A DNA stretch of 64,000 nucleotides from Heterocephalus glaber. Lineage: Eukaryota; Chordata; Mammalia; Rodentia; Bathyergidae. Position 1 is the first letter of the stretch. Every line of letters starts with the position of its first letter. The stretch covers positions 4,804,509 to 4,868,508 of the forward strand of contig NW_004624842.1 in the NCBI RefSeq assembly GCF_000247695.1, in the 5' to 3' direction. A model generated the notes under the pieces. The model was not told where the DNA came from. It did not search any database and was given only the letters and a program-made list of their open reading frames with translations. A program made the translations under genes and the position numbers. Shown here piece after piece: positions 11,216-23,999 of the stretch.

Positions 11216-11297
11216 CAGGCTGGGATTTAGCTCAGTGGTTCCCGCACCTGCCTTGCAAGCGCAGGTCCTACCTGGTATCGCAAAAACAGAACAAAAC
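11216..11297 (+). mobile_element. ID SINE
   Basis: GGCTGGGATTTAGCTCAGTG with a small deletion before CCTGGTATC; AAAAC-type tail. Confidence 0.85.
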
Positions 11298-11954
11298 AAG
11301 CAAAGGCAATCTGCTTTGTTTCAGTTTTCCCTAAATATATATGAAAATCTCAAGAAAATTAAATAGATACTATGAATTCCCTATTTCACCTTTCCTTTGG
11401 GAAAAATCATGAATATGTTTCTTGTGAATGATACTAGACTTAGCTCCACCTTTGTTTCTCCTGGGACACCAAACCTAGTGCCTTGGCCACATTCAAGGAA
11501 ACCAAGGTGGGACTATAGTCAGGCAGACTCACACCTGCCTGGGTGTGGCCTAAAGGAGGTGGAAGGCAGAGGACTCAGAGGCTACCTCCGGTGGGCCTCA
11601 CTGGGCTTTACCTTGAATCATCGAATCCAGAGGGAGTGGGGCAGAGGAGCCTCTGGGGCCAGTGGAGAGAGTGCCTTGGCCAGAGTGAGGGCAGGGCAGG
11701 TGGGAGTCTGAGAGGAAGTCTTTGAAAACTCCTGGAAGATGCAGCAGATGCACAAGCCAGAAGCCACCAGTTGAGTGTCAACTAAACTAAACTCTCTTCT
11801 CCCATCTCATCTACCTCTTAGCAACAAGGAACAGGCGGCGACAGCCCAAGATCAAACACCTGCTGCTATGGCCTGCAGCGGTGGTCGGTGGGCAGCGGGC
11901 CTGGGCAGGGAGGGAGCAGCAGGTCTCCAAATGCAGCTCCATGGTGTTGCTCCT

Positions 11955-12125
11955 AGTCAGGACCAGTGTACTCCTGATCTTAGCACTCTGGGATGCTGAG
12001 GCCTGAGGATCACAAGATCGAGCCCAGTCTGAGTGATTTAGCGAGACCCTGTCTCAAGTGTGCTGAGGATGTAGCTCACCAGCAAGGCCCTGGGTTCAAT
12101 CCCCAGTACTACAATGAAAAAGTGC
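11955..12125 (+). mobile_element. B1-ID dimer SINE
   Basis: B1 half to CCCTGTCTCAAGTG, then GAGGATGTAGCTCACCAG to CCCCAGTACTACAATG. Confidence 0.7.
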
Positions 12126-12964
12126 TGCCTGTCCAGGCCTGGCCCATGGCATTACATTCTACCCGGGACAGGAATGGAACAGGCCTAGCGTAGACAGTGG
12201 GAGCCCAAAATAAAGTTGCCTTTGACCTAATTGGGCCTGATCACAAATAACAGCAGGACTACTGTTCTGAGCACATTTTGTCCTTGTGTTATTTTCCTCA
12301 ACTGAGTGTATGACTGACCAGCACTGGGAGTTCCCACTATACAGCCCCCATCTCTCCACTGTGTAACAAGGAACAAGGCAAAAAACTGAATCAGAAACCA
12401 GTGCAGCTGCGAACCTCTGGGGAGAGGACCCTGTGCACGAGGCTGCATCGAGGGCCATTCACCGACAGCACATCTGCGGCTGTGCCCTGCAGAGGCGAGG
12501 CTGGTGGCTGGCCCAGGCTGAGGGGGAGCAGTTTGAAGCCAGTCCGGGTTAGGAGGCGCAGAAAGGGCAGGGAGGCGCAGACCTATGTTCTGGGCTGTGG
12601 GCCTTGGGTCCCTAGACCCCAAGTGCTCTGAGGGGACTTAAGTGACACACACTGCATCTGACACTCCGGGTACCCATCAGGAACTTCTCTTCCTTCCCCA
12701 GTGGGTGTAGTGGAGAAAAGCTCACAAAGCACTAGCAGGTGGCAGGTGTGGAAACGACAAAAGTGGCTAGGGATGAGGCCCAGAAGCCGAGGCAGCAATC
12801 ACATGCCATTCAGGAAGTGCGGCCACAGCCGTAAGGAGGGCCAGGCCTAGGGGCCAGGAAGAGATTTCTGCCTGGAGGCTGTGGGTCTGGTTTTCAGACC
12901 ATGTGGTGACACGGGAAGAGAGGCCTTTCCAACCTAGTGTTTAGAGACAGACCAGCAGGGTAAG
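12126..12964. other. DYNLRB1 3' flank
   Basis: Unique sequence, no gene recognised. If the DYNLRB1 UTR is longer than assumed, it would extend here. Confidence 0.4.
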
Positions 12965-13274
12965 CATTCTGGTTATTTTTAGTTAAAAGAAAAACAGCTT
13001 TTTCCAAGGGCAACAAAGTGAACCGAAGGTCAGAAGGAAGCTGGGTGTGGGCTTCTCAGCAGCTCCTGCTCCACAACCTGGCAGCAAGGAAGGCGCCCTG
13101 CCAGGAAGACTCAGGATCCTCTGGTGGGGAGGGCGGAGCTGCTGGGCCACTCTGGTCCCAGAGTGGTTTGCAGGGCTCTTAAGGTGATCTCTGAGCCAGT
13201 TGGCTGACATGATTAACGCTATTATTCTTGGGGGGCATTAAATTAAGGAATGACAAACAGAGCCAAGAGGTGGC
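12965..13274 (-). other. DYNLRB1: DYNLRB1 3' UTR (end uncertain)
   Basis: Unique, repeat-free sequence directly follows the stop codon. I found no canonical AATAAA or ATTAAA on the minus strand in the first 300 nt. An AAAATAACC stretch near 12,975 is the only weak candidate, so the end is a guess by analogy with the short UTR expected for this gene. Confidence 0.4.
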
Positions 13275-13318
13275 TTATTCAGTTGGATTCTGAATCACGA
13301 TCAGGAAATAGTCTTTAT
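13275..13318 (-). CDS. DYNLRB1: DYNLRB1 coding exon 4 with stop
   Basis: After the acceptor CTCTTTTGCAG the exon completes Asp83, then encodes KDYFLIVIQNPTE and TAA at 13277-13275. This is the canonical C-terminus of the family. The 3' UTR follows toward lower coordinates. Confidence 0.95.
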
Positions 13319-13860
13319 CTGCAAAAGAGAAAAATGAAAATACATGTCACTAGATGTAAAATGGGAGAAAAATGCAGCAACTCCTTAAATCACTTAGCTA
13401 TAGAATGGGAGGAAAGACAATAAAAACCATCAATGCTCAGGCTACTTCCCACCCCTGAGAAACAGAAGATAAACTTTTGGGTTTCCTGTGGGGCTCGTGC
13501 CTGCACAGCACTCTGTTGGGGAGCAGGCACCTCGCAGGGGTCGCTCTTCTGTCTCAATCTGACAGCACCCACTGCTGATTAACCAACCAGATCACAAAAC
13601 TACCATGGTAGATGGCTTAGTTCACTCTAAGAGGACTGTTGATCTGGTCTTTCTTGTTGTCAGCCTTTCTACCGTCTACAAAACAAGTGATCTTTTTCTT
13701 CACTCCACTAGTGAAGACAATTTGAAGGGTTATAGGAAGTTATTTGCTTCCTGGAAGTGTTTTCCGACAGTATAGATTTCATGAATTAGATCCTCCATAC
13801 AGATGATCCCTTATTTATCAAGGGGCAAGGTGTTATATGTCAAGACAAATTACTACTACT

Positions 13861-13974
13861 GTGTTTTTAGACAGGATCTCACTATGTGGCACACGCTGAC
13901 CTCAAAGTTCCAACGATCCTCCTGCCTCAGTCTCCTTAATGCTAGGATTACATGTGTGTTTAACCATGCTTGGC
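13861..13974 (-). mobile_element. B1 SINE
   Basis: tagacaggatctcactatg to ccatgcttggc; in DYNLRB1 intron 3. Confidence 0.75.
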
Positions 13975-14017
13975 AATTTGCTTAATGATTGTGCCATAAG
14001 CATGCCTTGTAGATTTG

Positions 14018-14092
14018 TTGTTAGGGGTGGAAACCAGGTCCTTGTACATGCTAGGAAAGCACCCCACCCCTGAACTACCCCCAGCCTCAAGT
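14018..14092 (-). mobile_element. Old ID fragment
   Basis: ggggtggaaaccaggtccttg to tacccccagcct. Confidence 0.5.
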
Positions 14093-14732
14093 TCACTTAC
14101 TGACTTCAGGTTTGGGCACCCCGTGCAATATATGGTCTGACAGTACCAGCATGTAATCGAAGCCTTACTGAGTTTCACAAGGGTGCCAATGAAGATCTGG
14201 CTAGGGCACAGAAGCTGAAACCCTGCAGACATTCAGGCTCACACCATGGATACCTCTGTTCCTGATGACAGATGCTGCCAGCTGTTCCTGCAATCTGCCT
14301 CTATTCCTTGTGACAGTGCTTAGCTTTCTCATGGCAAATATCTTTCTCAGGCACTTGATGTTCAGCTCTGCAAAATCTGTTTTTTCTTAAGGGTCTAAGA
14401 CAGCAAGACTTTTCTTTTGGGAATCCATTGCTGCTCTTTTCTAATCCTCATGACAGCAGCATCAGGAAGGGAGGGTTCTCATCTCTTTCCTGGATAGGGA
14501 TACTCAGGTTCAACCTCACTGGTTTTGAGTTAATGTCAGTTTCTGTCACAAGCTCAGTTGTTGGGCTTTAAGAGCCTTCTGGGCAAGAAAATTTCAGAAG
14601 CACCAGAGATCCAGCCCACTATGAAATCACACTAAGTCCCGGTCCTCAGAAGTGGGCCAGACTACCCCTCAGTTTATAGGAAAGGAAACTGGAAACATAG
14701 GATTTCAACTTTGCCCACTTAATAATCAAACT

Positions 14733-14878
14733 GTTTTTTTTTTTTGAGAGAGTCTTGCTATATAGTTTCAGGCTGGCCATGCATTCACTATTAGCCCAAA
14801 CTGGCTTTGAATTCCCAGTGATTCTCCTGCTTCAGCCTCCCAAGTTCTTGGACTATGGGTGTGCGCTACCATGCCTGG
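14733..14878 (-). mobile_element. B1 SINE
   Basis: The perfect duplication cttaataatcaaact lies at 14718-14732 and 14879-14893. Confidence 0.9.
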
Positions 14879-15019
14879 CTTAATAATCAAACTATAAACA
14901 TTTATCAAGGTTTTCATGTGCCCAGGCCTGGATCAACCACTTTTCCCATGGCTCCTCAGTGAACCCTTGAATTATTCTAGGTAGGTGCTAGTGTTTTCCC
15001 ATTTTACTGAGAACACTGA

Positions 15020-15140
15020 GGCTCAGTTAAGTGACTTGCCCAAGTTGAGGCAAATATATGGGCTAGGAAGGGTGGGTACATGGCAGCTTGATCTGAACCC
15101 CTCTGGTCTGCTGCCCCCTGCTGAGCATGAGAGAAATGTC
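15020..15140 (-). mobile_element. MIR relic
   Basis: CTGAGGCTCAGTTAAGTGAC then TTGCCCAAGTT is the reverse of the MIR core. Confidence 0.5.
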
Positions 15141-15303
15141 AGGACCTCAGCCACATCTGCATTGTGGCTGCTCAAAGTCCACAGCTTGGTTCTTGCCATG
15201 ATGGTGGTCTGTTGCAACCGAGAAGAAACAGAAATTAAGTGAATAATAGCATTATGGTTAAGCGATCTGCACACATAAACAAAATCACCATTAAAAACAA
15301 ATA

Positions 15304-15462
15304 ACTGCAGGTCATGGTAGCGCACCCCTGTAATCTCACCACTTGGGAGACTGAGGCAGAATTTCAAGTTTGAGGTCAGCCTGGGCTACACAGTGAGTTC
15401 AAGGCCAACCTCAACTATATAGCATGACCCTGTCTCAAAAAAAAAAAAAGAAAAAAAAAAGA
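15304..15462 (+). mobile_element. B1 SINE
   Basis: Both internal units present; long A/G tail. Confidence 0.85.
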
Positions 15463-15541
15463 CATCCCTATAAAATGGTATAAACCAGAAATATTTCTGA
15501 AAGGATATAAAGGAAAGGTAACAGTGACTGGAGTTCTAAGG

Positions 15542-15602
15542 TCTGGCTATGTAATGAGTTCAAGGCCACCATGAACTACATAGCGAGACCTTGTCTCAAA
15601 GA
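15542..15602 (+). mobile_element. 5'-truncated B1
   Basis: GGCTATGTAATGAGTTCAAG to CTTGTCTCAAAG. Confidence 0.7.
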
Positions 15603-16355
15603 AAAAAACCAAACCACAAAATCCTACCCCGCCACAATAAAATAAATAAAAAGCCATTGATAAAAACAGACACAAGGACACAAGCAATAACAGCAGTGTC
15701 TTTTATTCCAAACTATCAGGTTCTACATCCTGTACGGCCAAATCAAGTGTTCTTTGGGAGGTAGCATTCTAAAGGCTGCCTATGCCGAGTCAACTCAGCT
15801 TTGTATCGGTCAGATTAGTAGGTGGAAACTGGAAACTAAGTCTGTCTTAAAATGTCTCTTTGTGTGGGCTGTTCTGGGCCAAGACAGGGTGAAATATGAT
15901 ACATATTTGGACAGTGGACAGACAAACTTCCGAAAGCACCGGCTGCTGTTGTTGGGTGGAGAAGCAGCTTCCTAGCTTGGTCAAGGAGTCCAACCAGGTG
16001 GGCAGGAAAGGCTGTTCCCGGCTGCTCATAGTCCCGAGAGCACGGGCTCCAACACACAGCACTGAGGCTGCTCTCACCAGCCCTAACATTCTGAGACTCA
16101 TCAGTGGCTCCTGCCACAGGAGTTCTGGCACCAAAACCCAGTGTTTTTTTCTAGGCCAAAATAAAGTGGGTGTGTCACAGGGTCAAAATCACCGTACCCT
16201 GCCCCACCCCTGCCCCACAGCAGTAGGATGTCAGCAGTGGAGGAGGATTAGGAAGCCTTTCATTTATTTACTTGCTAAATGCTTACTAATGTGTTTACAA
16301 GTCCCTGCACTTATGGAACTTAGCTGTCTTCTGGAGAAGACAGGATTAGTAAAGA

Positions 16356-16470
16356 GCTGGGTATGGTAGTGCACACCTATGTTCATAGCCTGGAAGGGTG
16401 AAGCAGAAGGATAGAAAGTTCAAGTGTAGCTGGACAACTTACCTTGTCTCAAAATTAAAAAATATAAAAT
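16356..16470 (+). mobile_element. B1-related SINE (dimer left half)
   Basis: GCTGGGTATGGTAGTGCACA to TTGTCTCAAAATTAAAAAAT. Confidence 0.65.
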
Positions 16471-18008
16471 GGGCTGTCACAAAAAAAAAGAAAGAAATAC
16501 AGTTGGTCAGGTGTTTCAGCAGCAGGATGGGGGAGGGCTGCAGGCTGAGGCAGCAGTGAGGCTGCAGCAGTGTGGTGATGCACAGAAACAACTATGTTTG
16601 AGGTGACCTCAAAGTGTAAGACACCCTCCAGCATAGGAAGTGTGTGTGCACGGCTGTGAGGGAGGCTGCGTGAGAGAGCACATGCACTTCCTGCAGGGTT
16701 CTGTGTGCGGCCCAGGCAAGAGTCTGGTCACTTATCCTCGCCTCCACTGACAAGGCTGTGTGGACTTGGGGCCTGAGGACCCCTCCCCGGGGACCATTCT
16801 CCAAGGCTCTGAATGCCCACTGGTTCTCAAGGTCAAGCTGGCAGTGCCCTTGCTCCAGAGCTGTGGCATGTAGCTTTCAGACAACTTTGCCTTCGAGGAG
16901 ATATCTGGTGGCTGTGGGTCGAGAGAGTGTCCACGGAGAGAACGTCTATGTGGCACTCACATTGTTTGTCCTTGCCTCACACTCTGAGCCCCTCGGTGTG
17001 CCACTGGGGAGGCCAGGCCTGATCTGACCTGCAGTGTGAATGGAGGGATCATGCCAGCCCTTTTTAGGGATGTGGGAAATCTGTTCTCCTTAGTCACACA
17101 GCATGACATCTCGGGGAATTTCAGTTCAAATTTGATTCCAAGGCTATTTGCCCAGTCTGAGGGATCGCACTCATCCAGACAAGGAGTCCCAGCACAGTGG
17201 ACTACTTGTCTTACAGGTGTGGTTATGGGGATGGCCCGTGACTTGCCCAAGGTCAAGTTGTAAGGTGTGTAGCTATGAAAACAGATTCTGGGCCACCCAA
17301 CAGAATCAGGCAGCAGATGGCTGAGACACACTAAATGTTCATGGCCTGTTTTTGGAATAAATGCCTCTGATGTCATGCTTATGTTCTTCTCTGTGACTGA
17401 TGTGTTCCCACCCTCTAGGGAGTGACACAGGGAGACTGGGGGACCCTGTGACTCGCTCTATGGTTTTCCTTTCCACTCTTCTAGGCAGCCAGACTGGGCT
17501 GTAGCAGGCCTGGGAATAGAACCAGTACTGGTCTGCTTCGGGGAGAGGCCTTGCCCAACAGTCCCCCCGAATTCTGTAGCTGTCCTCCTCACCAAGCACA
17601 GAGGCGTGCATGTCTCCAGCCTCCCCAATGCACTCTGTCATCCAGCTCCATTCACAATCATTTCTGCTCCTGCTCTAAACACCTCCACTCAATAGCAGCA
17701 AGTCCACACCGAGTTTGATGTTTGAGGCCAAAGTTGGGCCAAAGGCTCACCTTCCACACCTTCCTATGTAGCTTCTGATAAGCCTAGGCAAGCTGTACTG
17801 CAACCTAAGTACACCATCAAGGGCAGGCAAACTTAATCATGCACATTCAATATGGCCCAGCCAAAAACAGAACAAGAGAGAAGTAACAATGTGAAGAACA
17901 GTGGATAATCCTGGCCAATCTGTCCGCCACTGCAGCCTGAGAAAGTGAGGCAAGGCAGAGCAGGAGAGGTGGCTCTGTGGGTCTCTCCTGTCATCTTCTC
18001 CCAGGATA

Positions 18009-18123
18009 AGCATCTCATCAACCTGAGAATGATCCTAAAGCCCAAAGACCAGTGTGGTTGCACCACACAGCACCCAAATGCAAGCCAAGCACTTTGTGGG
18101 AAACTAAAACAGCAGTCTGCTCC
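18009..18123 (+). repeat. Inverted-repeat arm A (DYNLRB1 intron 3)
   Basis: This 115-bp segment is the reverse complement of 19723-19834. I count about 8 mismatches plus one 3-nt indel (about 93% identity), and the match stops abruptly at both ends. It has no SINE A tail and matches no family I recognise. Confidence 0.85.
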
Positions 18124-18488
18124 AGGACTGGAGGAAAGGCTGGCTTCATGGACCTTGGAGACAGAACTGTTATGTTCTGGCTGAGAATCACTGAATTTGT
18201 TTCCCTCCAAACATAGCTTTCCCACCCTTCCACTTCACATGCTTTCTGGGCCCTCAAGAGCTCCAAGCTCTCCTCTTTTGGGAAACCAGGTGGATCCGAT
18301 TACACCCTTCTCTATGTCCCAGATGTGCCTTTGAATTTCCCGTATCAAGGAAAGGGGGATCCGTGTTATATTTGTGTCTTTTCTTCCCCAGAAGATCATG
18401 ACTCCCCTCTGAGGCCTGCAGTAGCCGTGAAGATTTGTTGGGTGCTGCTAGCTAGGCAGTGAGGCAACTGGACTCTTTCAATTCCTCA

Positions 18489-18806
<318 letters not shown>

Positions 18807-19722
18807 CTACTGGGCCCCCCGCCACTTCTAGGGTATTGGACTGGTGAGTAACAATCACAGTGATGAGCACTTAAGTACATCCGTGCTATGCCTGTACTTT
18901 CTGCCGATGGCAACAGGACCCAAGTGGTAGCGTGACCTGCCTTCAGCAGCAGGGCCAGGATTCAAATACAAGCCTGGGCTCCACTGCCAAGGGCACACTG
19001 CCTGACTGATTTCCAGCAGCAGAAGGAGAGATGCTCCTTCATAATGCTTAGAACTGGAGCCAGGAGATGGCACTTATCAACTTGTAAAGACTGAAGGGGG
19101 AGAAGAAAAAAAGGTCAGCTGGTGCCAGAACCTGAGGGAAGTTCCAGACCAGTTATAAACACATGGTATGCCAACATGATGTCTTTCCCCTCCAATTAAC
19201 CCACAATAGTGTCCTTTGTAAGCAGCATCACTACCTCTTTCAAAAAGCCCACTAAGGGGCTGGGGACATAGCTTAGTGGTAGAGTATGCTTAGCCCTGTA
19301 CTCAATCTTCAGAGATAAACTGCCCTGTTATTGGTGTACCTGCCTACCTATTTATCTCTATCCAAAATTAACACAAGATTCACCACCCCCCTACTGCTAG
19401 GTACTTAGGCTAGGATTTTACTAGTAGAATTAGCTGGGCAATGGGCATCATTGTACATCAAATCTTCTGATTTGAGGACTGAAATACTGAAAGAACCTCA
19501 CTCACTGGATGGTGTCTACTGTCAAGCAGGTGAGGAATGTGGCTCAACTTGAACCAGTTCAGGCTAGAGCTGGGTCATCAGGTGCCCGTAAATTGGCCAT
19601 ACCTATCAGCAGAAGGCTCCATCCATGAGATCCCCGGAGCTCGTCAGTTGACACTCAGTCTGAAGAATGTGGCACAAGTGACTCCTCACTTATAAGTGAG
19701 GATTGTCTACACTTAGGGCCTT

Positions 19723-19834
19723 GGAGCAGACTGCTGTTTTAGTTTTCCACGAAGTGCTTGGCTTTCATTTGGGGGCTGTGTGGTACAACCACACTTGTCT
19801 CTGGGCTTTAGAATCATTCTCAGGATGAGATGCT
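19723..19834 (-). repeat. Inverted-repeat arm B (DYNLRB1 intron 2)
   Basis: This 112-bp segment pairs with 18009-18123. The arms flank exon 3 at about 460 bp and 970 bp, so pre-mRNA from this region could form a long intramolecular duplex around the exon. Confidence 0.85.
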
Positions 19835-20017
19835 CAGGACTCTGTTCATCTGGCCCTGAAGTGGCCAGCTCAGAGACTAGCCAAAGGTGGTCATCCTCAG
19901 GCCTACCCAATGGGTGGCAAGAAACTGGCCTCACCTTGTCTTCTTTTGGCACCAAAATAAAAAGGGGCAGAAAAGGAGGATATAGGGAGAAAAGAAGGAG
20001 CTGAGTCACAGAAACTT

Positions 20018-20146
20018 TTTTCTTTTTTTAAATTTTTTTGAGATAGGATCTTGCTATATTATTCAGGCTGGTCTTGAACTCATGATCCTTCTGCCTCAGC
20101 TTGCTGAGTGCTGGGGTTATAGGGATGTGCCACTACACCTGGTTCA
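20018..20146 (-). mobile_element. B1 SINE
   Basis: T-rich start, single internal unit, near-duplicate flanks cacagaaac and cacagagat. Confidence 0.8.
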
Positions 20147-20384
20147 CAGAGATTGTTTTTAAGCCAAGTGAAGTCACAAGTATGGGTTGTGGTCACCTGC
20201 CTTTAAGGGGCAAGATGACTAGGCCACCAGGGCTACTGTTGGGTCCTGGGTGGTAACAATATGTCCATGAGAACCCCACAAGGCCTTGCTGTAGAGCTAT
20301 ACTTTCTTGATTACAGCCAGTATGAGCAGCATCTGCTCTAATCTAAATAGAGACTCTGAACTTTTAGGACCTGGGCTTGCTCTC

Positions 20385-20480
20385 TGGCTTTACCCCTCTA
20401 GAGTTATGTGGCCTTAGGCAAGTGACTTAACCTCTCTAGCTTCCACTGTCCTAGCAAGGAGGCTGTGAGGAATTAATTCA
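20385..20480 (+). mobile_element. MIR relic
   Basis: GCCTTAGGCAAGTGACTTAA and CCTCTCTAGCTTCCACTGTC is the MIR core in sense orientation. Confidence 0.55.
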
Positions 20481-20689
20481 TTTACATAATAAATGTTAGC
20501 TTGTTATTAATTTCACCCACAAAATAAATCCACTCCAAATAACTTGAGGGGATGTAACTATTCCTTAAACCTGCAAGGGCACTGCTAACACAGAGCCTAT
20601 CTGCTAAGGGTCAGGACCAGAGGCCAGATGGGGTCCTGTTGCCCAGCCAGAAACCTCCCTTTAACTCACTTTTGGGCCTTGACTGTAAG

Positions 20690-20719
20690 AAGCCTACCAG
20701 TCTTGAAACTGGTAGGCTT
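20690..20719. repeat. Perfect 12-bp hairpin in DYNLRB1 intron 2
   Basis: The stems aagcctaccagt and actggtaggctt are exact reverse complements separated by the 6-nt loop cttgaa. There are no T-run or gene features beside it. Confidence 0.8.
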
Positions 20720-20751
20720 GGAAAGGTCTGGGTGATTAGACCACCTGACCT

Positions 20752-20843
20752 TTGCTTTGTGTGTGCATGGTGCTGGGGATCAAACCCAGGGCCTCTTAAG
20801 TGCCAGGCAAACACTATACCACTGAGCTACATTCCCAGCCCCA
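20752..20843 (-). mobile_element. Old ID SINE
   Basis: catggtgctggggatcaaac to gctacattcccagcccc. Confidence 0.7.
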
Positions 20844-21029
20844 AACCTTCTCTTTTGTATGCCACATGGCTACCTTCTCTCAGATCCCTCGCCTGGAGCC
20901 TTTTTTCTTCCCCTCATGTCAATGCTCCCATTCTTTGGTCCCAGCATTTTCCTTTGGAGCAACTGCTCAAGTTTGACATCATACTGTTAGGAAAGTGATC
21001 ATTATTACTTCTATCTCTAGCTACTGTAA

Positions 21030-21088
21030 ACTCCTGCCTCAGCCTCCCAGAATGCTAGGACTATAGATGTGTGTCGACATGGCTGGTG
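21030..21088 (-). mobile_element. B1 fragment
   Basis: ctcctgcctcagcctcccag to gacatggctggtg. Confidence 0.6.
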
Positions 21089-21603
21089 TGAACCCGCTCT
21101 TGATTTCCTCACCAGGATCCTTGGTGAAACTGCATTAAGCATTTATTGGTGTTGATAAACAAGCAGTCACAGAGGTCTACTTTCATTAGTTCAGATAAAA
21201 ACTGGCACGAGTTGGTCACATTTCTACTAGTGAGCAATGTGTAAAGTAGACAAAAAACTTTAACCCTTTGTTGGCTCACTATAGAAACAAAAGAAAATAT
21301 AGAGGTAAAGGAGGCAGAGACCAAAACTAGGAAGAATTTCAAACAAGAACTACAGATTAATTCCAGATTCACAGGATGCCTGGAACAACCTCAAAGATGG
21401 CCTAATTATTAAGGTCAGCTAATCCAAGCCTCTGCCTTTGCAAATGGAGACAGCATACATAGCCTACAGAAGTAGCTGGCCATTGGCGAGGCACAATTTC
21501 TAAAATGCAGCTCAAATCTGTCCTGACTGTACAGCCAGGTCCTCTCATCGACCACATCCAGCTCTTGCAAGCAACAACAAAAATGATTTTTAAAATTTAA
21601 CAA

Positions 21604-21790
21604 ATTTTTTTTTTTAATGCGGACTGAGCCCAGTGCTTTTCCACTGAGCTATATATATATCCCCAGCCTTGTTAATTTTTTAAGATAGGGTCTTGCTCAA
21701 TTGCTCAGACTGGCTTTGAACTTGCAATACTCCTGCCTCAGCCTCCCGAGTACCTGGGATTACAGGTGTGTGCCAATGCACCTGACTAAC
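21604..21790 (-). mobile_element. B1-ID dimer SINE
   Basis: ID half with a TATATATA insertion near 21,650, then the B1 half to cacctgact. Confidence 0.75.
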
Positions 21791-22051
21791 AGATACTTGT
21801 ATCAAGCACCAACTCTGTGCCAACATTCTTCTAGATGCTAAAGATACAGAATAGCTCTTCTGCTGGGCACTGCAGGGCCTACTGATTCTATCAGGGGCAC
21901 ATCACAACCTCCCTAAGCCTCAATTTTCTTGCTGGTAAAACTGGTTGCTGTCAAGAATTATTATCATCAAGACTTAGCTTCCTAAAAAGGAGTATTCAAG
22001 GGGGAGTTTTATGGGTCACTGATATTTGGATCAGTAGAAAGAGGAGAAGGT

Positions 22052-22168
22052 GCCGGGGATTTAGCTCAGTGGTTCCACTGCCTGCCTCGCAAGCACAAGG
22101 AACCCAGTTCGATCCCCGGTACCAAAAAACTCCCAAAAACACACAAGTTCTTGTCTTAAAAAAAAAAA
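22052..22168 (+). mobile_element. ID SINE with long A-rich tail
   Basis: The perfect 16-bp duplication agaaagaggagaaggt lies at 22036-22051 and 22169-22184. Confidence 0.92.
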
Positions 22169-22479
22169 AGAAAGAGGAGAAGGTATTCCAGGCAAGAAAG
22201 AGCAAGAGCTATGCCAAGACGATGGAATAAAGTAAGTCTGTGAGGAATACAGATGAGGGCCCTAAGGAGGGAGACCCCAGAACTGAGCTGAGAAGAAGGC
22301 TCCCTCCAGGTGAGCGCCCTGAACCAACCCCTCATGTTGACACAACACACCTGCAAGGTCACTCACACCTGCAGTTGTATTCACAGCTCTGGGGCATCCC
22401 TGAGGGGCAATGGTCCAGCTGTCAGCAATTCCCTTGCTCCAGGCACAAGGGGAAGCCTGCACAGAGGCCAAAAGCGTGG

Positions 22480-22617
22480 GCTACGGAGTTAGAACTCCAG
22501 GTCTGCCTCTTCCTCTCTGTCATCTTGAATACAGTGGATGGCTTCACTTCTTTCTAGGCTCAGTTTCATCATTATGAAATGTAGGTATGAACAGGTCCAC
22601 CTTCACAGGGCTATTTT
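22480..22617 (+). mobile_element. MIR relic
   Basis: GGCTACGGAGTTAGAACTCC, CTCAGTTTCATCATTATGAA and CACAGGGCTATTTTAAAG follow MIR order. Confidence 0.5.
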
Positions 22618-22626
22618 AAAGTTTAA

Positions 22627-22713
22627 GCACTTTTTTTTCGATACCAGAGATTAAACTTGGGTCCTTGTGCTTGCAGGACAGGCAGTGGAACCACTGAGCT
22701 AAATCCCCAGCCC
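22627..22713 (-). mobile_element. ID SINE
   Basis: Flanked by aaagtttaa at 22618-22626 and 22714-22722. Confidence 0.85.
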
Positions 22714-22740
22714 AAAGTTTAAATGAGTTAATCACCTATT

Positions 22741-22818
22741 AATCTCTTGGTGGTAGAGTGCTTGTCTAATGTGCATGGGTCCCTGGGTTTGATACTTAGC
22801 ACCAGAAAGAAAAAAAAA
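22741..22818 (+). mobile_element. Old ID SINE
   Basis: GTGGTAGAGTGCTTGTCTAA type, closer to the ancestral tRNA-like ID than to the young copies. Confidence 0.6.
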
Positions 22819-23799
22819 AGCCATATCAAATATTTTTAATGGTGCCAGGAAAGAAGCATTATTAGTTTCAATCATGTTAGCTACTATGAACATTACTATA
22901 TTATTAATGTAATTATTAATATAATGATTATGGCATGTCCCATGCTTGCAAATTTTGTTTTTTTCCTTTAAGATTACTTCCTTGGAACACACTCCTCAGA
23001 GTGGAATTACTAAATCAAAGGGCCTGGGGGCACCACTGACTGGTCTGTTCATCAATGACCTAAATCCAACACATGTTCTGGATGGACACTTGGTGTCCAG
23101 GTGACTCAGATGTGGCCCTTCATCAGCCCAGCTGTGGTGCTGGGTGTGCCTGTCCACTCCCAGCCCCACACACTGGTTACTTTTATACACAGGGTAATTT
23201 TAAAGTTGGCCAAACCCTTCTCACTAATTGAAAGCAACAGAAACACAAGCTAATGGATCTGAATGGGGCTGCTCTGACTGAAGTGCAGGACAGGGACCCA
23301 GGCCTCCTTTCTATTTCTAAGGGCAGCACAGGAACCCCCAGCTAAGGAGCACAGCTCTGAGAACCCCATCCTAGGTGTTCTCTCCAAGGAGAGGCTCTCA
23401 GATGAACACAGATTTGTGGTGAGTCTCAGGAAGGTGACTCACTGCCGTTCTCTTCTCATCAGAATCTGCCTCCAAAGGTTGAGTTTTTCAAATCTGTCTG
23501 ATCAATCTCCTGGCGTGCTTGGTAAACACACATTCCTCAGGTCTCACTTCAGTTCTAATTAATCAGATTGTCTGTGGAGAGGCCTGAAATCTCTTAAGAG
23601 TTTTAACAAGAGTTCCAGGTGCCTGGACTTTACGGATAAATTTAGAAAGCACTGTGTTCTAGAGGCTTGCCCCCCAACCCAACAGGGAACCTGACCTATA
23701 TAACCTGGTTTATGTAAGCAAATGCCTCAGAGCTCAGAACTGACAGAGATAATATCGTGTTAAAGGCTTTACACTGTTCATTCTCAGTTACTCTTTGCA

Positions 23800-23935
23800 A
23801 CCTATATATGATAAATAACCACATTTTAAAAGCTTAAGTGACTTGCCAAAGGTCACGCAGAGTCAGGAGGACAAGCAGGATACATACTCAGAAGTGCTGG
23901 ATTCCAAGGCCCTTGTCCTTACTGCTGTGTGGACA
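23800..23935 (-). mobile_element. MIR relic
   Basis: AAGTGACTTGCCAAAGGTCA then CGCAGAGTCAGGAGG is the MIR core reversed. Confidence 0.55.
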
Positions 23936-23999
23936 TTGGTATGCGGGGCCGTAGATGGTACTTCACAGTGCAGCATGGGAGAAAGTGCACAAGTGCACT

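Noticed and set aside
1..13000. MAP1LC3A, expected next to DYNLRB1 by human synteny
   Set aside because: I looked for LC3 motifs on the minus strand and found none. It probably lies beyond the left edge.
15690..16150. Alternative DYNLRB1 terminal exon ending at a minus-strand AATAAA near 15,700
   Set aside because: No coherent coding continuation or acceptor that I can defend; only a lone hexamer.
20690..20719. Rho-independent terminator or CRISPR-type repeat
   Set aside because: The genome is mammalian, the hairpin has no U-run and does not recur, so neither bacterial feature applies. No CRISPR array is present anywhere.
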